From assembly GCF_900148835.1 (NCBI RefSeq), contig NZ_FRYK01000001.1, positions 186,001 through 250,000 on the forward strand: DNA of 64,000 nt, read 5' to 3'. Shown here one piece after another: positions 19,282-27,879 of this stretch. The position numbers were made by a program, and so were the translations under genes. This DNA comes from Flavobacterium cucumis. GTDB lineage: Bacteria; Bacteroidota; Bacteroidia; Flavobacteriales; Flavobacteriaceae. Within the stretch, counting starts at the first letter, position 1. Each line of letters starts with the position of its first letter. Below the pieces are notes generated by a model. The model was not told the DNA's origin. It did no database searches and worked only from the letters and a program-made list of their open reading frames with translations.

Positions 19282-19309
19282 TTCTTGATTTTTTTAAAAA
19301 AATCAAGAA
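19282..19309. repeat. 28-bp perfect palindrome
   Basis: Left half TTCTTGATTTTTTT, right half its exact reverse complement with no spacer. It could be a cruciform or hairpin terminator-like element, or a regulator binding site upstream of the large secreted protein gene. Confidence 0.8.
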
Positions 19310-19346
19310 GGAGATTTTAACATCTGTTTTTTTTAACATTAATTTA

Positions 19347-19354
19347 TACATTTG
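19347..19354 (+). promoter_or_regulatory. -7 promoter box TACATTTG
   Basis: Exact TAnnTTTG match, 76 nt before the ATG at 19431; no TTTG at the -33 distance was seen. Confidence 0.45.
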
Positions 19355-19430
19355 TACTGTTATTTTATGTGATTTATTGAAGTTATCCACTTCGCTTTCA
19401 AAACAATAACAAACAAAAAAATATTGATTT

Positions 19431-22400
19431 ATGAAGCAGCATTACTTATTAGAAAAATTACTTATTCTATTTAAAAAACACAAATCATCACCTTTCATTT
19501 TTACACTCTTTTTTACTCTTTTTTGGGGGCTTGATGGGATTGGTCAGACAACTTTTTCAAATACAAGTAATATATGTCCACCCGACGGCAACCCTAATGG
19601 TATTACTTCTACAATAGCAGTAAGTGGTCTTGGAAATATAGTTACAATATCAGTTAGAATACCAAATATTTCACATACCTACTATGATGATTTAGATATC
19701 ATGCTTATTAGTCCAACAGGTCAAAGAATTATCTTAATGTCAGATGCTGGAGGAAATAATAACAATGGTAATAACAATAGAAATTACAACTTTGTTCAAG
19801 GAGGTGTAACCTTGTCCGATTCAGAGCAACCTACCCCTAGCGGAAATGTATCTCCTACAAACTACATACAGGACGGTAGTGATACTTATCCAGAAGGAAA
19901 TCCTACCATCACCCAAATGAATCAGTTGACTGGAAACCCAAATGGAAACTGGATCCTTAGAGTTATTGATGATACAAATCAAGATATCGGCTGTTTAATT
20001 AATGGTTGGTCAATTACAATCACTGACAATTTGAGTTATTGCTCACCAAGTTCAACCTCTAGTACAAGTTTTATAAGAAGTATTTCAACTGTTGGCTCTT
20101 TAACAGACAATTCCTTTTCAGGTTCACCTAACTACGCTAATAACGGTTATGGAAATTATTCGTCAACAACAATAGCCAGTCAAATTCCTGGTGCTGGAAT
20201 CAATTTCAACATAGAACTTGGTGGCAATGGACAGGCTATAAGAGCTTATGTGGATTGGAATAATGACGGTATCTTTAACGAAACAACCGAGTTATCATAC
20301 AGCTCTGGTGGCACAACCCTAACAGGAGGAACTACGTTCGGAATTATAGTCCCTACAACCCAAACACCAGGAAATTATAGAGTTAGGATACGTACAAGAG
20401 AAAGCGCAACAATAGATCCCTGCTCTAGTTTTGGAAGTGGAGAAACAGAAGATTACACCATTGCAGTTGTAGCAGACTGCGCTGCTAAAATTACAAGTGT
20501 AACAAACGGTTCTGCATGTGGAGCTGGTAGTTCCGTTGTACTCTCTGCACAAGGAAATGCAGCTACCACAAGCTATAGATGGTACACAACAGCAACTGGT
20601 GGAACACCGATTTCGGGAGCAACTTCAAATTCTTACACAACAACAGCACTATCTAATTCAACAACCTATTATGTAACGGCATGGAATGGAAGTTGCGAAA
20701 CACGGTTCAGAGTTCCTGTTGAGGCCGTTATATTATCCACAACCGACATCAACTTAACGCCATCATCACCAAATGTTTGTGGCGAAGATAATACTGTCTC
20801 AATTTCTGCACTTGGTGATATTGTAAAAGAAAATCTATTAATACAAGATTTTGAAACAGGACTCGGAACATGGACAACATCTATCATAAACAATTCTGGT
20901 GCAGGCCCAGATAGTCAATGGAGTGTCAAAACAAGTCCGTATCAGTCAAACTCAACTGTTGTTTGGAAGCCTGCGGTTAACTCAGGTGCAGTTGGCTCAA
21001 TAGGAAACAGATTTGCCTTCACTACTTCTGACTATAGTGGTTCAAATATTGTTACTTATTTAACATCCCCAGTTGTAGATCCATCACAATTCAATACTTT
21101 AACTTTAGCGTTTGATCATTATTACTCTAATTATGGTAATGATACAGGTCAAATTCAAATAAATATAAACGGTAGCGGATGGGCTGCAGTTAATCCTCTT
21201 GCGGGAACAGTTTTCAATTCTGATTTAGGTTCTGCTTCCATTTTTAAGAATGAAATTATAGATCTAAGTAATTATGCCAATCCTAGCATTACAAGTCTTC
21301 AATTACGATTTGTATATACTGCAACTTTTGATGACGGTTGGGCAATAGATAATATAAAACTATCTGGAACAAGACTTTTAAACACAAATTTCACTTGGAG
21401 TGGAGCTGTTACCGTATTTATTGATGCAGCTTGTACTATTCCATATACGTCTCAAAGTGTGACCACCGTATATGTAAAACCAGCTGGAGCTCAAATGAAT
21501 GAAAGTTCATGGACCTTTAGTGCTACTGCAACTCTGGGAAATGGGTGTCCTGTAACAAAAGATATTACAGTTAATAACAATACGAAAACTTGGCAAGGTG
21601 TTACAAATAATTGGAATGATCCGAGTAATTGGATTCCTAATGGGGTTCCTGACATCACAAATTGTGTAGTTATTCCATCTAATGGAAGTATTTCAAACAT
21701 TCAAAATGCACCAGCTGCGTACGCTAAAAATATTGTAATTAAAAATGGCGGTACTTTACAAATCCAACCACAACAAAGCTTAACTGTAAAAGAGACCGTC
21801 ACAGTAACAACAGGAGGAATTTTTGAAATTGAAAATGGAGGTAGTCTAGTTCAAGTTGACAATGTTACAAACGCAGGGGCTATCAGAATGAAACGCAATA
21901 CCAATATCAAAACTTTTGATTATGTGTATTGGTCATCACCTGTTGCTAATTTTGCGGCTAGTGCAGTATCTCCGGGTACCTCAGCAGGTTTAATTTACAA
22001 ATGGCTACCTACTACTACAACAGGTTACACAAGTAATTTTGGAAATTGGACTGGAGGAAATGAAAATATGGCAATAGGTAAAGGCTATATTATAAGAGCT
22101 CCAAATAGCTGGACACCAACACCTTCAATCTACACTGCTACTTTTACAGGCGTACCTAACAACGGTAATATTTCAATACCTATTAGTAGAAGTACCTATG
22201 TAGGATCTCCTTATGCTGGACCTACAGCAACACCAGTCACTAAAAATGATGATAATTGGAATTTAATTGGAAATCCATACCCATCAGCTATAGATGCCGT
22301 TGCTTTCTTAAATACAAACGCTACTATCATAGAAAATTTTGTTGATTTATGGACTCATGGTGATGCTCCTGCTGCCATCGCTAGCCCATTCTATCAAAAT

Positions 22401-23300
22401 TTTACATTAAACTACAATCCAAACAATTACAACCGTTATAATGCACTAGGTGGCACACAGCACAGTTTTGATGGAAAAATTGCAGCAGGTCAAGGTTTTT
22501 TTGTTTTAATGAATGATAATGGTGCTACAACTGAAAACATACTATTTACTAACAGTATGCGCTCAAATCTTCATCGTAATGATCAATTTTACAGAACTAC
22601 AAATACAAACGAAAACAATCAGGTCACCGAGCGTCACCGAATTTGGCTAAAGATGATCTCCCCTTCGTTGAATTCCGTAGACATTCTGTTAGGTTACGCA
22701 ACAAATGCAACCAATCTAATTGACACTTCATTTGACGCTCCAAACAAAGGAATAAAAGTTAATTATGAATTGTACTCTCTATGCGAAAACAAAGGATTCT
22801 TAATTCAAGGAAGAGCTTTACCGTTTGACGTATCTGATGAAATTCCTTTAGGAATTAAAATATCAGAAAATGGTATTCACACTATTAGCATTACAAAAGT
22901 TGATGGACTATTTAATGATACTAGTCAAAAAATATTTCTTGAAGATAGGGCTTTAGGTGTCGTTCACGATTTAACACTAACACCTTATAGCTTTACGGAA
23001 AGCGTGGGTATAAATGAAAACCGTTTTGTATTACGCTTTGACAATGGCACTTTAGGTAATACCGATTTCACCTTTGATACAATTAAAGTCTTTACTAATG
23101 AAAATATTAATGTTGCTGCATCAAATGAAACAATAAAAAGCATTAAAGTCTATGATTTATTAGGAAGAGTTTTAGGCACTTTTCAAAATATTAACGAAAA
23201 TAATTTTATCATTAATAAAATTGCTAAGACTCAAAACCCGCTAATTATTGAGGTTATACTTGATAGTGGTAATTTGAAAACATTTAAAGTTATTTATTAA
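19431..23300 (+). CDS. Multidomain secreted adhesin-like protein (P domain, GEVED, Ig-like; T9SS C-terminal signal)
   Basis: A 1289-residue exported protein. Order: long signal peptide (to about GIGQ, residue 39); proprotein convertase P domain (about 45-200, with YYDDLDIMLISPTG and GNWILRVIDD); GEVED domain (about 205-350, with AYVDWNNDGIFNE and ending GETEDYTIAV); Ig-like domain (about 353-435, YRWYTTATGG); a jelly-roll-like region with DFETGLGTWT; then the YWSSPVAN and LIGNPYPSAID module shared with the neighbour at 17222. The last ~60 residues (IKSIKVYDLLGRVLG to LKTFKVIY) look like a T9SS sorting signal, closer to the type C form than type A. There is no protease catalytic domain despite the P domain. 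Probably a surface adhesin or matrix protein. Confidence 0.85.
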   Translation: MKQHYLLEKLLILFKKHKSSPFIFTLFFTLFWGLDGIGQTTFSNTSNICPPDGNPNGITSTIAVSGLGNIVTISVRIPNISHTYYDDLDIMLISPTGQRIILMSDAGGNNNNGNNNRNYNFVQGGVTLSDSEQPTPSGNVSPTNYIQDGSDTYPEGNPTITQMNQLTGNPNGNWILRVIDDTNQDIGCLINGWSITITDNLSYCSPSSTSSTSFIRSISTVGSLTDNSFSGSPNYANNGYGNYSSTTIASQIPGAGINFNIELGGNGQAIRAYVDWNNDGIFNETTELSYSSGGTTLTGGTTFGIIVPTTQTPGNYRVRIRTRESATIDPCSSFGSGETEDYTIAVVADCAAKITSVTNGSACGAGSSVVLSAQGNAATTSYRWYTTATGGTPISGATSNSYTTTALSNSTTYYVTAWNGSCETRFRVPVEAVILSTTDINLTPSSPNVCGEDNTVSISALGDIVKENLLIQDFETGLGTWTTSIINNSGAGPDSQWSVKTSPYQSNSTVVWKPAVNSGAVGSIGNRFAFTTSDYSGSNIVTYLTSPVVDPSQFNTLTLAFDHYYSNYGNDTGQIQININGSGWAAVNPLAGTVFNSDLGSASIFKNEIIDLSNYANPSITSLQLRFVYTATFDDGWAIDNIKLSGTRLLNTNFTWSGAVTVFIDAACTIPYTSQSVTTVYVKPAGAQMNESSWTFSATATLGNGCPVTKDITVNNNTKTWQGVTNNWNDPSNWIPNGVPDITNCVVIPSNGSISNIQNAPAAYAKNIVIKNGGTLQIQPQQSLTVKETVTVTTGGIFEIENGGSLVQVDNVTNAGAIRMKRNTNIKTFDYVYWSSPVANFAASAVSPGTSAGLIYKWLPTTTTGYTSNFGNWTGGNENMAIGKGYIIRAPNSWTPTPSIYTATFTGVPNNGNISIPISRSTYVGSPYAGPTATPVTKNDDNWNLIGNPYPSAIDAVAFLNTNATIIENFVDLWTHGDAPAAIASPFYQNFTLNYNPNNYNRYNALGGTQHSFDGKIAAGQGFFVLMNDNGATTENILFTNSMRSNLHRNDQFYRTTNTNENNQVTERHRIWLKMISPSLNSVDILLGYATNATNLIDTSFDAPNKGIKVNYELYSLCENKGFLIQGRALPFDVSDEIPLGIKISENGIHTISITKVDGLFNDTSQKIFLEDRALGVVHDLTLTPYSFTESVGINENRFVLRFDNGTLGNTDFTFDTIKVFTNENINVAASNETIKSIKVYDLLGRVLGTFQNINENNFIINKIAKTQNPLIIEVILDSGNLKTFKVIY

Positions 23301-23312
23301 TCAAATAAATAC

Positions 23313-23373
23313 TTTCTTATAAATTTTAAATCCCTTGCTAAAAGTTAACAAGGGATTTAAAATTTATAAGAAA
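23313..23373. terminator. 25-bp perfect hairpin after the adhesin-like gene
   Basis: Left arm 23313-23337 and right arm 23349-23373 are perfect reverse complements over 25 bases, with an 11-nt loop. The arms include TTTAAATCCCTTG / CAAGGGATTTAAA. Placed 12 nt past the stop it probably ends transcription, though the stem is far longer than usual and the following bases (CACTCATT) are not a T run. Confidence 0.75.
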
Positions 23374-23439
23374 CACTCATTATTTAAAGTCAAAGTTTTA
23401 CATTTACCTAATTTTTAAAAACAAATATACAAACTCAAA

Positions 23440-24573
23440 ATGGCCCCTAAATTTATCTTTTTCTTGTTATTTACATTTATAATAAAATCTTTTGCACAGG
23501 TAGGAATTGGAACAACAACCCCTGCTGCTGCTTTAGATATTAATTCTAATGATGATGGCTTATTAATTCCAAGAATAGCATTAACATCAACCAATAGTGC
23601 TACACCCCTTACATTACCAAGTACTTCTGAACTTATTTTCAATACAGCAACAGCTGGAACTTCTCCTAATAATGTTACACCAGGTTATTATTACTGGGAT
23701 GGTGCTGGATGGATCAGATTAGCTAATGGCACCATAAATGGCTGGTCTTTAACAGGTAACTCCGGCACAAACCCTTCAACTAATTATATTGGAACATCAG
23801 ACGCCAATGATTTGGTTTTTAGAACTAACAATACAGAAAGGATGCGCATCAATAATGCTGTTGGTAGTACAACTGGGACAGTTGGAGATATTTCTATTGG
23901 TAATACAACCTCAGGAACTATAAAATCAAATCGTGAATTAGTTCTAAGACAAGATGGAGATACTTTCGGATCATCCGTTTTAAGATTACGAAACAGAAAT
24001 GCTGAAAATGGTGCCATTTTTGAAAATCTTAACCCTACACCAGCAGGAACAAACTTGGTCGATTTTATCTTTAGAACAGGTACAACTGCAACACCTATAA
24101 CTAGTAACATTCGTTTTGAGACAAGAGCTGTCAGCAGAAAAGTAACCGGAAACACGACCGAATGGCAATTTGGTCAACCTGACAACTTAAATGGTGGACC
24201 TACTCTTGTTATTGGAGCTAACGGTACCAGCGGAACAGGTTCTAATTCAGCATTTTTAATAGGAAATGTTGGAATTGGAAATCCAAATCCGCAGGCTAGG
24301 TTGCATAATAGTGGAACTACAGCTCTAACTACAGCAACATCAGGAACCAGTAATACAATTTTATTGTTAGATGGTGGTACATTTGCTACTCCAGCCGCTT
24401 CAGTAGCAAATGGTATGGTTTACATTATAAGAAATACAAGCACTACATCAAATACTACTGTTAATTCTATAATAAATTACAATTCTTCTGTTGCCGCAAA
24501 TTTCATATTAACACCAACTATAGGTTCTATTATGATTGTGAGTAATGGAACAAATTGGTATCGAATCAACTAA
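23440..24573 (+). CDS. Secreted protein with tail-fibre-like repeats
   Basis: 377 residues with a signal peptide (FFLLFTFIIKSFAQ) followed directly by VGIGTTTPAAALDINS, the start motif of a widespread flavobacterial family of secreted proteins whose repeats resemble phage tail-fibre or collar needles. A similar block recurs near residue 278 (VGIGNPNPQARLHNSG), and RTNNTERMRINN is another typical repeat unit. The mature protein is Thr/Asn/Gly-rich and beta-structured. No T9SS domain is seen. The function is unknown; a surface fibre is plausible. Its stop overlaps the convergent membrane-protein gene by 4 nt. Confidence 0.7.
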   Translation: MAPKFIFFLLFTFIIKSFAQVGIGTTTPAAALDINSNDDGLLIPRIALTSTNSATPLTLPSTSELIFNTATAGTSPNNVTPGYYYWDGAGWIRLANGTINGWSLTGNSGTNPSTNYIGTSDANDLVFRTNNTERMRINNAVGSTTGTVGDISIGNTTSGTIKSNRELVLRQDGDTFGSSVLRLRNRNAENGAIFENLNPTPAGTNLVDFIFRTGTTATPITSNIRFETRAVSRKVTGNTTEWQFGQPDNLNGGPTLVIGANGTSGTGSNSAFLIGNVGIGNPNPQARLHNSGTTALTTATSGTSNTILLLDGGTFATPAASVANGMVYIIRNTSTTSNTTVNSIINYNSSVAANFILTPTIGSIMIVSNGTNWYRIN

Positions 24574-24896
24574 CAATATCTCAAAAAACTCCAAAAAAAC
24601 CTTTGCTTTAGATAGTGAAGGTTTTTTTCATTTGCATAAGCCTCTCGTTCAAAAGAAATATTACGATACGCTTCTCTTCTGTTTCTATATTGTACAAAAC
24701 GAATTAAAAATTCAATACCATACCAAACAAAAAAAAATAAAATTAAAAGTTCTATTTGCTGTCTAATATGAATTTTTTCATGATTAAGCAAGATCAAATG
24801 TGATTTATCTTTTTTATCCGCTAAAAAAACAAACGGAAAAAAAGTAAATCCTCGAAACCCATTTGGGACTAAATATTTAAAAACGAATACTATCAT
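24570..24896 (-). CDS. Small membrane protein with HExxH zinc-protease-like motif
   Basis: About 108 residues. The motif HEKIH in LLNHEKIHIRQQIELL is an HExxH zinc-binding signature, followed by a hydrophobic segment (LLILFFFVWYGIEFLI) and then SFEREAYANE, where a glutamate could be the third zinc ligand as in M48/M56-type membrane peptidases. It is much smaller than M48 or M56 proteases and lacks their extra membrane segments, so it may be a minimal relative or an inactive one. Start at the ATG at 24896; the TTG at 24905 is less likely. I recall similar short proteins in other flavobacteria. Convergent with the preceding gene, overlapping by 4 nt. Confidence 0.65.
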   Translation of the reverse strand: MIVFVFKYLVPNGFRGFTFFPFVFLADKKDKSHLILLNHEKIHIRQQIELLILFFFVWYGIEFLIRFVQYRNRREAYRNISFEREAYANEKNLHYLKQRFFWSFLRYC

Positions 24897-24965
24897 TTCA
24901 TACAAAGTTCTTAAATTTATTATTTACTTCATTATTTAGCCAAAGGAAAGAAGTAATCTTTGTTA

Positions 24966-25000
24966 AAAATAATTAATTTTGAAAAAAAATTAATTATTTT
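24966..25000. repeat. 15-bp perfect A/T-only hairpin
   Basis: Arms AAAATAATTAATTTT and AAAATTAATTATTTT separated by GAAAA, in the leader of the DUF5522-like gene, just after a TAATCTTTG sequence at 24953-24961 that resembles a promoter box with one extra base. Confidence 0.7.
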
Positions 25001-25016
25001 AAGTCGATTTGTGGCT

Positions 25017-25193
25017 ATGAGTAACAATAATAATCCGAGAAATTTAAAAGAAGGGGAAGATTTCTATTACACTCCAGAAGGATACAAGTGTTTTACCGAA
25101 AAATACCATCTAAAAAGAGGATACTGTTGTAAGAGCGGTTGCCGTCATTGCCCTTACGGTTTTGATAAAAAAACAGGAACAAACAAGAAATAA
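25017..25193 (+). CDS. Small cysteine-rich DUF5522-like protein
   Basis: A 58-residue cytoplasmic protein. The core is EGEDFYYTPEGYKCFTEKYHLKRG followed by YCCKSGCRHCPYGFDKK. The Cys-Cys-x3-Cys-x2-Cys cluster suggests a zinc or iron-sulfur site. This is the DUF5522 pattern, found as short proteins in many Bacteroidota and Proteobacteria and of unknown function. The ATG at 25017 is used; an upstream TTG would add an A/T-coded tail that is really the hairpin leader. Confidence 0.75.
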   Translation: MSNNNNPRNLKEGEDFYYTPEGYKCFTEKYHLKRGYCCKSGCRHCPYGFDKKTGTNKK

Positions 25194-25265
25194 GATATAT
25201 AGATTTTAGATACTCAGACTTTATATTCTAAAAGTTCAAAATCAAAAAATCAAAAATAAATTACA

Positions 25266-27242
25266 ATGACATTTCAAGAACAAATAACAGAAGGAATTCC
25301 ATCGGTTTTACCCAGTCCAAAACCTTATGAAGCAACCATTAATCATGCTCCAAAACGAAAAGAAATTCTTTCGGATGAAGAAAAAAAGTTAGCTTTAAAA
25401 AATGCTTTGCGCTATTTTGAACCACAACATCATGCTGCATTAATTCCTGAATTTAAAGCTGAATTAGAAACTTTCGGTAGAATTTACATGTACCGCTTGC
25501 GTCCAGATTACACAATGTATGCACGTCCTATTTCAGAATATCCTGGGAAAAGCGAACAAGCAAAAGCAATTATGTTAATGATTCAAAACAACTTGGATTA
25601 TGCTGTTGCACAACATCCTCATGAATTAATTACGTATGGTGGTAATGGAGCCGTTTTTCAGAATTGGGCCCAATATCGCTTAACAATGAAATATTTAGCC
25701 GAAATGACAGACGAACAAACATTAGTCATGTATTCGGGTCACCCAATGGGATTATTTCCTTCTCACAAAGAAGCACCGAGAGTTGTGGTTACCAACGGAA
25801 TGGTCATCCCTAACTATTCCAAACCAGACGATTGGGAAAAAATGAATGCTTTAGGTGTTTCACAATATGGACAAATGACAGCTGGAAGTTACATGTATAT
25901 TGGTCCACAAGGAATTGTTCACGGAACCACAATTACCGTTTTAAACGGATTCAGAAAAATTAAAAAATCGCCAAAAGGCGGGTTATTTGTAACTTCTGGA
26001 TTAGGCGGAATGAGTGGTGCCCAACCCAAAGCAGGAAACATAGCAGGATGCGTTACCGTTTGCGCAGAAGTAAATCCAAAAATCACTCACATTCGTCATT
26101 CGCAAGGATGGGTCAACGAAATTATTGACAACATCAACGAATTAGTACCAAGAGTTAAAAAAGCATTGGAAAACCAAGAAGTAGTTTCAATTGCTTACTT
26201 AGGAAACGTAGTGGATGTTTGGGAGCGTTTTGATGAAGAAAATTTACATATTGATTTAGGTTCTGATCAAACTTCGTTACACAATCCTTGGGCGGGTGGC
26301 TACTACCCTACAGGTTTTTCCTTTGAGGAATCAAATGAAATGATGGCTACCAATCCTGATAAATTTAAAGAAGAAGTTCAAAAAACATTACGTCGTCATG
26401 CCGCTGCTATCAACAAACACACTGCAAAAGGAACCTATTTCTTCGATTATGGAAATGCCTTTTTATTAGAAGCTTCTCGAGCTGGAGCAGATGTTATGGC
26501 AGAAAACAATATCGATTTTAAATATCCAAGTTATGTACAGGATATTATGGGGCCTATGTGTTTCGATTACGGTTTTGGTCCATTCCGCTGGGTTTGTGCT
26601 TCTGGAAATCCTGAAGATTTAACTAAAACGGATAAAATTGCTAGTGATGTTTTGGAAGAAATGATGAAAAACTCGCCAGTTGAAATCCAACAACAAATGG
26701 CGGATAATATCCAATGGATAAAAGGCGCACAAGAAAACAAATTGGTAGTTGGTTCACAAGCTCGTATTTTATATGCCGATGCAGAAGGAAGAATTAAAAT
26801 TGCAGAAGCTTTCAATCAAGCAATTGCTCGTGGAGAAATTGGTTATGTAATTCTAGGAAGAGATCATCATGATGTTTCAGGAACCGATTCACCATATCGC
26901 GAAACTTCTAATATTTACGATGGTTCTCGTTTTACAGCCGACATGGCCATTCAAAACGTAATTGGTGATAGTTTCCGAGGCGCTACTTGGGTTTCTATTC
27001 ACAATGGTGGTGGCGTTGGCTGGGGCGAAGTAATTAATGGTGGTTTTGGCATGGTTCTTGATGGAAGTAAAGAAGCATCAAGACGCTTAGCGTCAATGCT
27101 TTTCTGGGATGTGAACAACGGAATTTCAAGAAGGAGTTGGGCAAGAAATGAAGGCGCTATTTTTGCGATAAAAAGAGCTATGGAGACGCAACCTTTATTA
27201 AAAGTTACCATCCCAAATACAGTAGATGAATCGTTATTATAA
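25266..27242 (+). CDS. hutU: Urocanate hydratase, long form
   Basis: Converts urocanate to imidazolone propionate, the second step of histidine degradation, using tightly bound NAD+. Recognisable blocks: ITYGGNGAVFQNW, MYSGHPMGLFP, SGLGGMSGAQPKA near 247, DIMGPMCFDYGFGPFRWVC near 435, DHHDVSGTDSPYRE and NGGGVGWGEVINGG. At 658 residues it is about 100 longer than the common bacterial enzyme, and the usual signature FQGLPARICW is replaced by VGSQARILYAD, as I recall for animal UROC1. No other hut gene lies in the window; the ureohydrolase-fold gene at 55121 is not a credible HutG. Probably monocistronic. Confidence 0.92.
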   Translation: MTFQEQITEGIPSVLPSPKPYEATINHAPKRKEILSDEEKKLALKNALRYFEPQHHAALIPEFKAELETFGRIYMYRLRPDYTMYARPISEYPGKSEQAKAIMLMIQNNLDYAVAQHPHELITYGGNGAVFQNWAQYRLTMKYLAEMTDEQTLVMYSGHPMGLFPSHKEAPRVVVTNGMVIPNYSKPDDWEKMNALGVSQYGQMTAGSYMYIGPQGIVHGTTITVLNGFRKIKKSPKGGLFVTSGLGGMSGAQPKAGNIAGCVTVCAEVNPKITHIRHSQGWVNEIIDNINELVPRVKKALENQEVVSIAYLGNVVDVWERFDEENLHIDLGSDQTSLHNPWAGGYYPTGFSFEESNEMMATNPDKFKEEVQKTLRRHAAAINKHTAKGTYFFDYGNAFLLEASRAGADVMAENNIDFKYPSYVQDIMGPMCFDYGFGPFRWVCASGNPEDLTKTDKIASDVLEEMMKNSPVEIQQQMADNIQWIKGAQENKLVVGSQARILYADAEGRIKIAEAFNQAIARGEIGYVILGRDHHDVSGTDSPYRETSNIYDGSRFTADMAIQNVIGDSFRGATWVSIHNGGGVGWGEVINGGFGMVLDGSKEASRRLASMLFWDVNNGISRRSWARNEGAIFAIKRAMETQPLLKVTIPNTVDESLL

Positions 27243-27322
27243 TTTCTAGTTTAAAGTTTTGTATTAATTTTTGTTCTTAGCAACTTTAAACCTGAATCAT
27301 GAAACTTTAAACAAATAAAATT
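27243..27322. repeat. Intergenic TTTAAACCTGAA-type repeat with 10-bp inverted repeat
   Basis: GTTTAAAGTT (from 27250) pairs with AACTTTAAAC (27281-27290), and the unit recurs as AAACTTTAAAC at 27302-27312 after CCTGAATCATG. The words resemble the CCTGAAAC/TTGAAAC repeats at 11284 and 60505. Confidence 0.5.
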
Positions 27323-27847
27323 ATGAAGACATTGAAATTTCTAACAGCACTTTTTTTGGTAGTTACTTTCGTTTCTTGTAGTTCTGTTCGAGTAAATGCA
27401 GACTATGACAAAAAAGCAACTTTTTCAAATTATAACACCTACGCCTATTTGAAAAGTGGGATTGATAAAGCTGAAATATCAGATTTAGACAAAAAAAGAA
27501 TTTTGTATGCTATCGATGAAGTTATGCCTACAAAGGGTTATATCAAATCAGATAATCCTGATGTATTTATTAGCATATTTACTAAAGAAAGAGAGCGAGT
27601 TGATGTCTATAATAATGTAGGTTTCGGTTGGGGTTGGGGATGGAATCCTTGGTGGGGAATGGGATACACTAATGTTACCACAACTCCAGAGGGTACTCTT
27701 TTTATAGACATTATTGATGCAAAAACTAAAGAATTAATTTGGCAGGGTGAAGGAACTGGTTATTTAACTAAAAATACGGAGAAGAAAGACGCCAGAATTA
27801 AAGAATTTGTATCAAAAATACTAGAACAATATCCCCCGAAAAAATAA
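27323..27847 (+). CDS. DUF4136 lipoprotein
   Basis: 174 residues with a lipoprotein signal peptide (lipobox near TFVSCSS). The mature part follows the DUF4136 pattern: VNADYDKKATFSNYNTYAY at the start, DKKRILYAIDEVMPTKGY, a Gly/Trp-rich loop GFGWGWGWNPWWGMGY, and TLFIDIIDAKTKELIWQGEGTGYL. The family is an envelope lipoprotein of unknown role. It is followed by a hairpin and has its own short leader. Confidence 0.85.
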   Translation: MKTLKFLTALFLVVTFVSCSSVRVNADYDKKATFSNYNTYAYLKSGIDKAEISDLDKKRILYAIDEVMPTKGYIKSDNPDVFISIFTKERERVDVYNNVGFGWGWGWNPWWGMGYTNVTTTPEGTLFIDIIDAKTKELIWQGEGTGYLTKNTEKKDARIKEFVSKILEQYPPKK

Positions 27848-27852
27848 ATAGC

Positions 27853-27879
27853 AAGGAGTTGGTTTATAACCAGCTCCTT
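27853..27879 (+). terminator. Hairpin after the DUF4136 gene
   Basis: A 12-bp stem (AAGGAGTTGGTT / AACCAGCTCCTT, one G-T pair) with a 3-nt loop starting 5 nt past the stop. No strict T run follows, so termination efficiency is uncertain. Confidence 0.65.

Larger units (their letters stand above)
19105..19430. other. A+T-rich divergent spacer between two T9SS genes
   Basis: Some 325 bases with no convincing gene; the small open frame at 19221-19409 has no family resemblance and covers a palindrome. The spacer holds the 28-bp palindrome at 19282-19309 and, further right, a TACATTTG box at 19347-19354 that probably serves the gene at 19431. Confidence 0.6.

Noticed and set aside
19221..19409. 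62-codon frame in the divergent T9SS spacer
   Set aside because: Contains a 28-bp palindrome, no signal or family features, and ends in front of the real gene.
19431..23300. Secreted protease because of the proprotein convertase P domain
   Set aside because: No catalytic subtilisin-type domain or His/Asp/Ser motif; the P domain stands alone with other adhesive modules.
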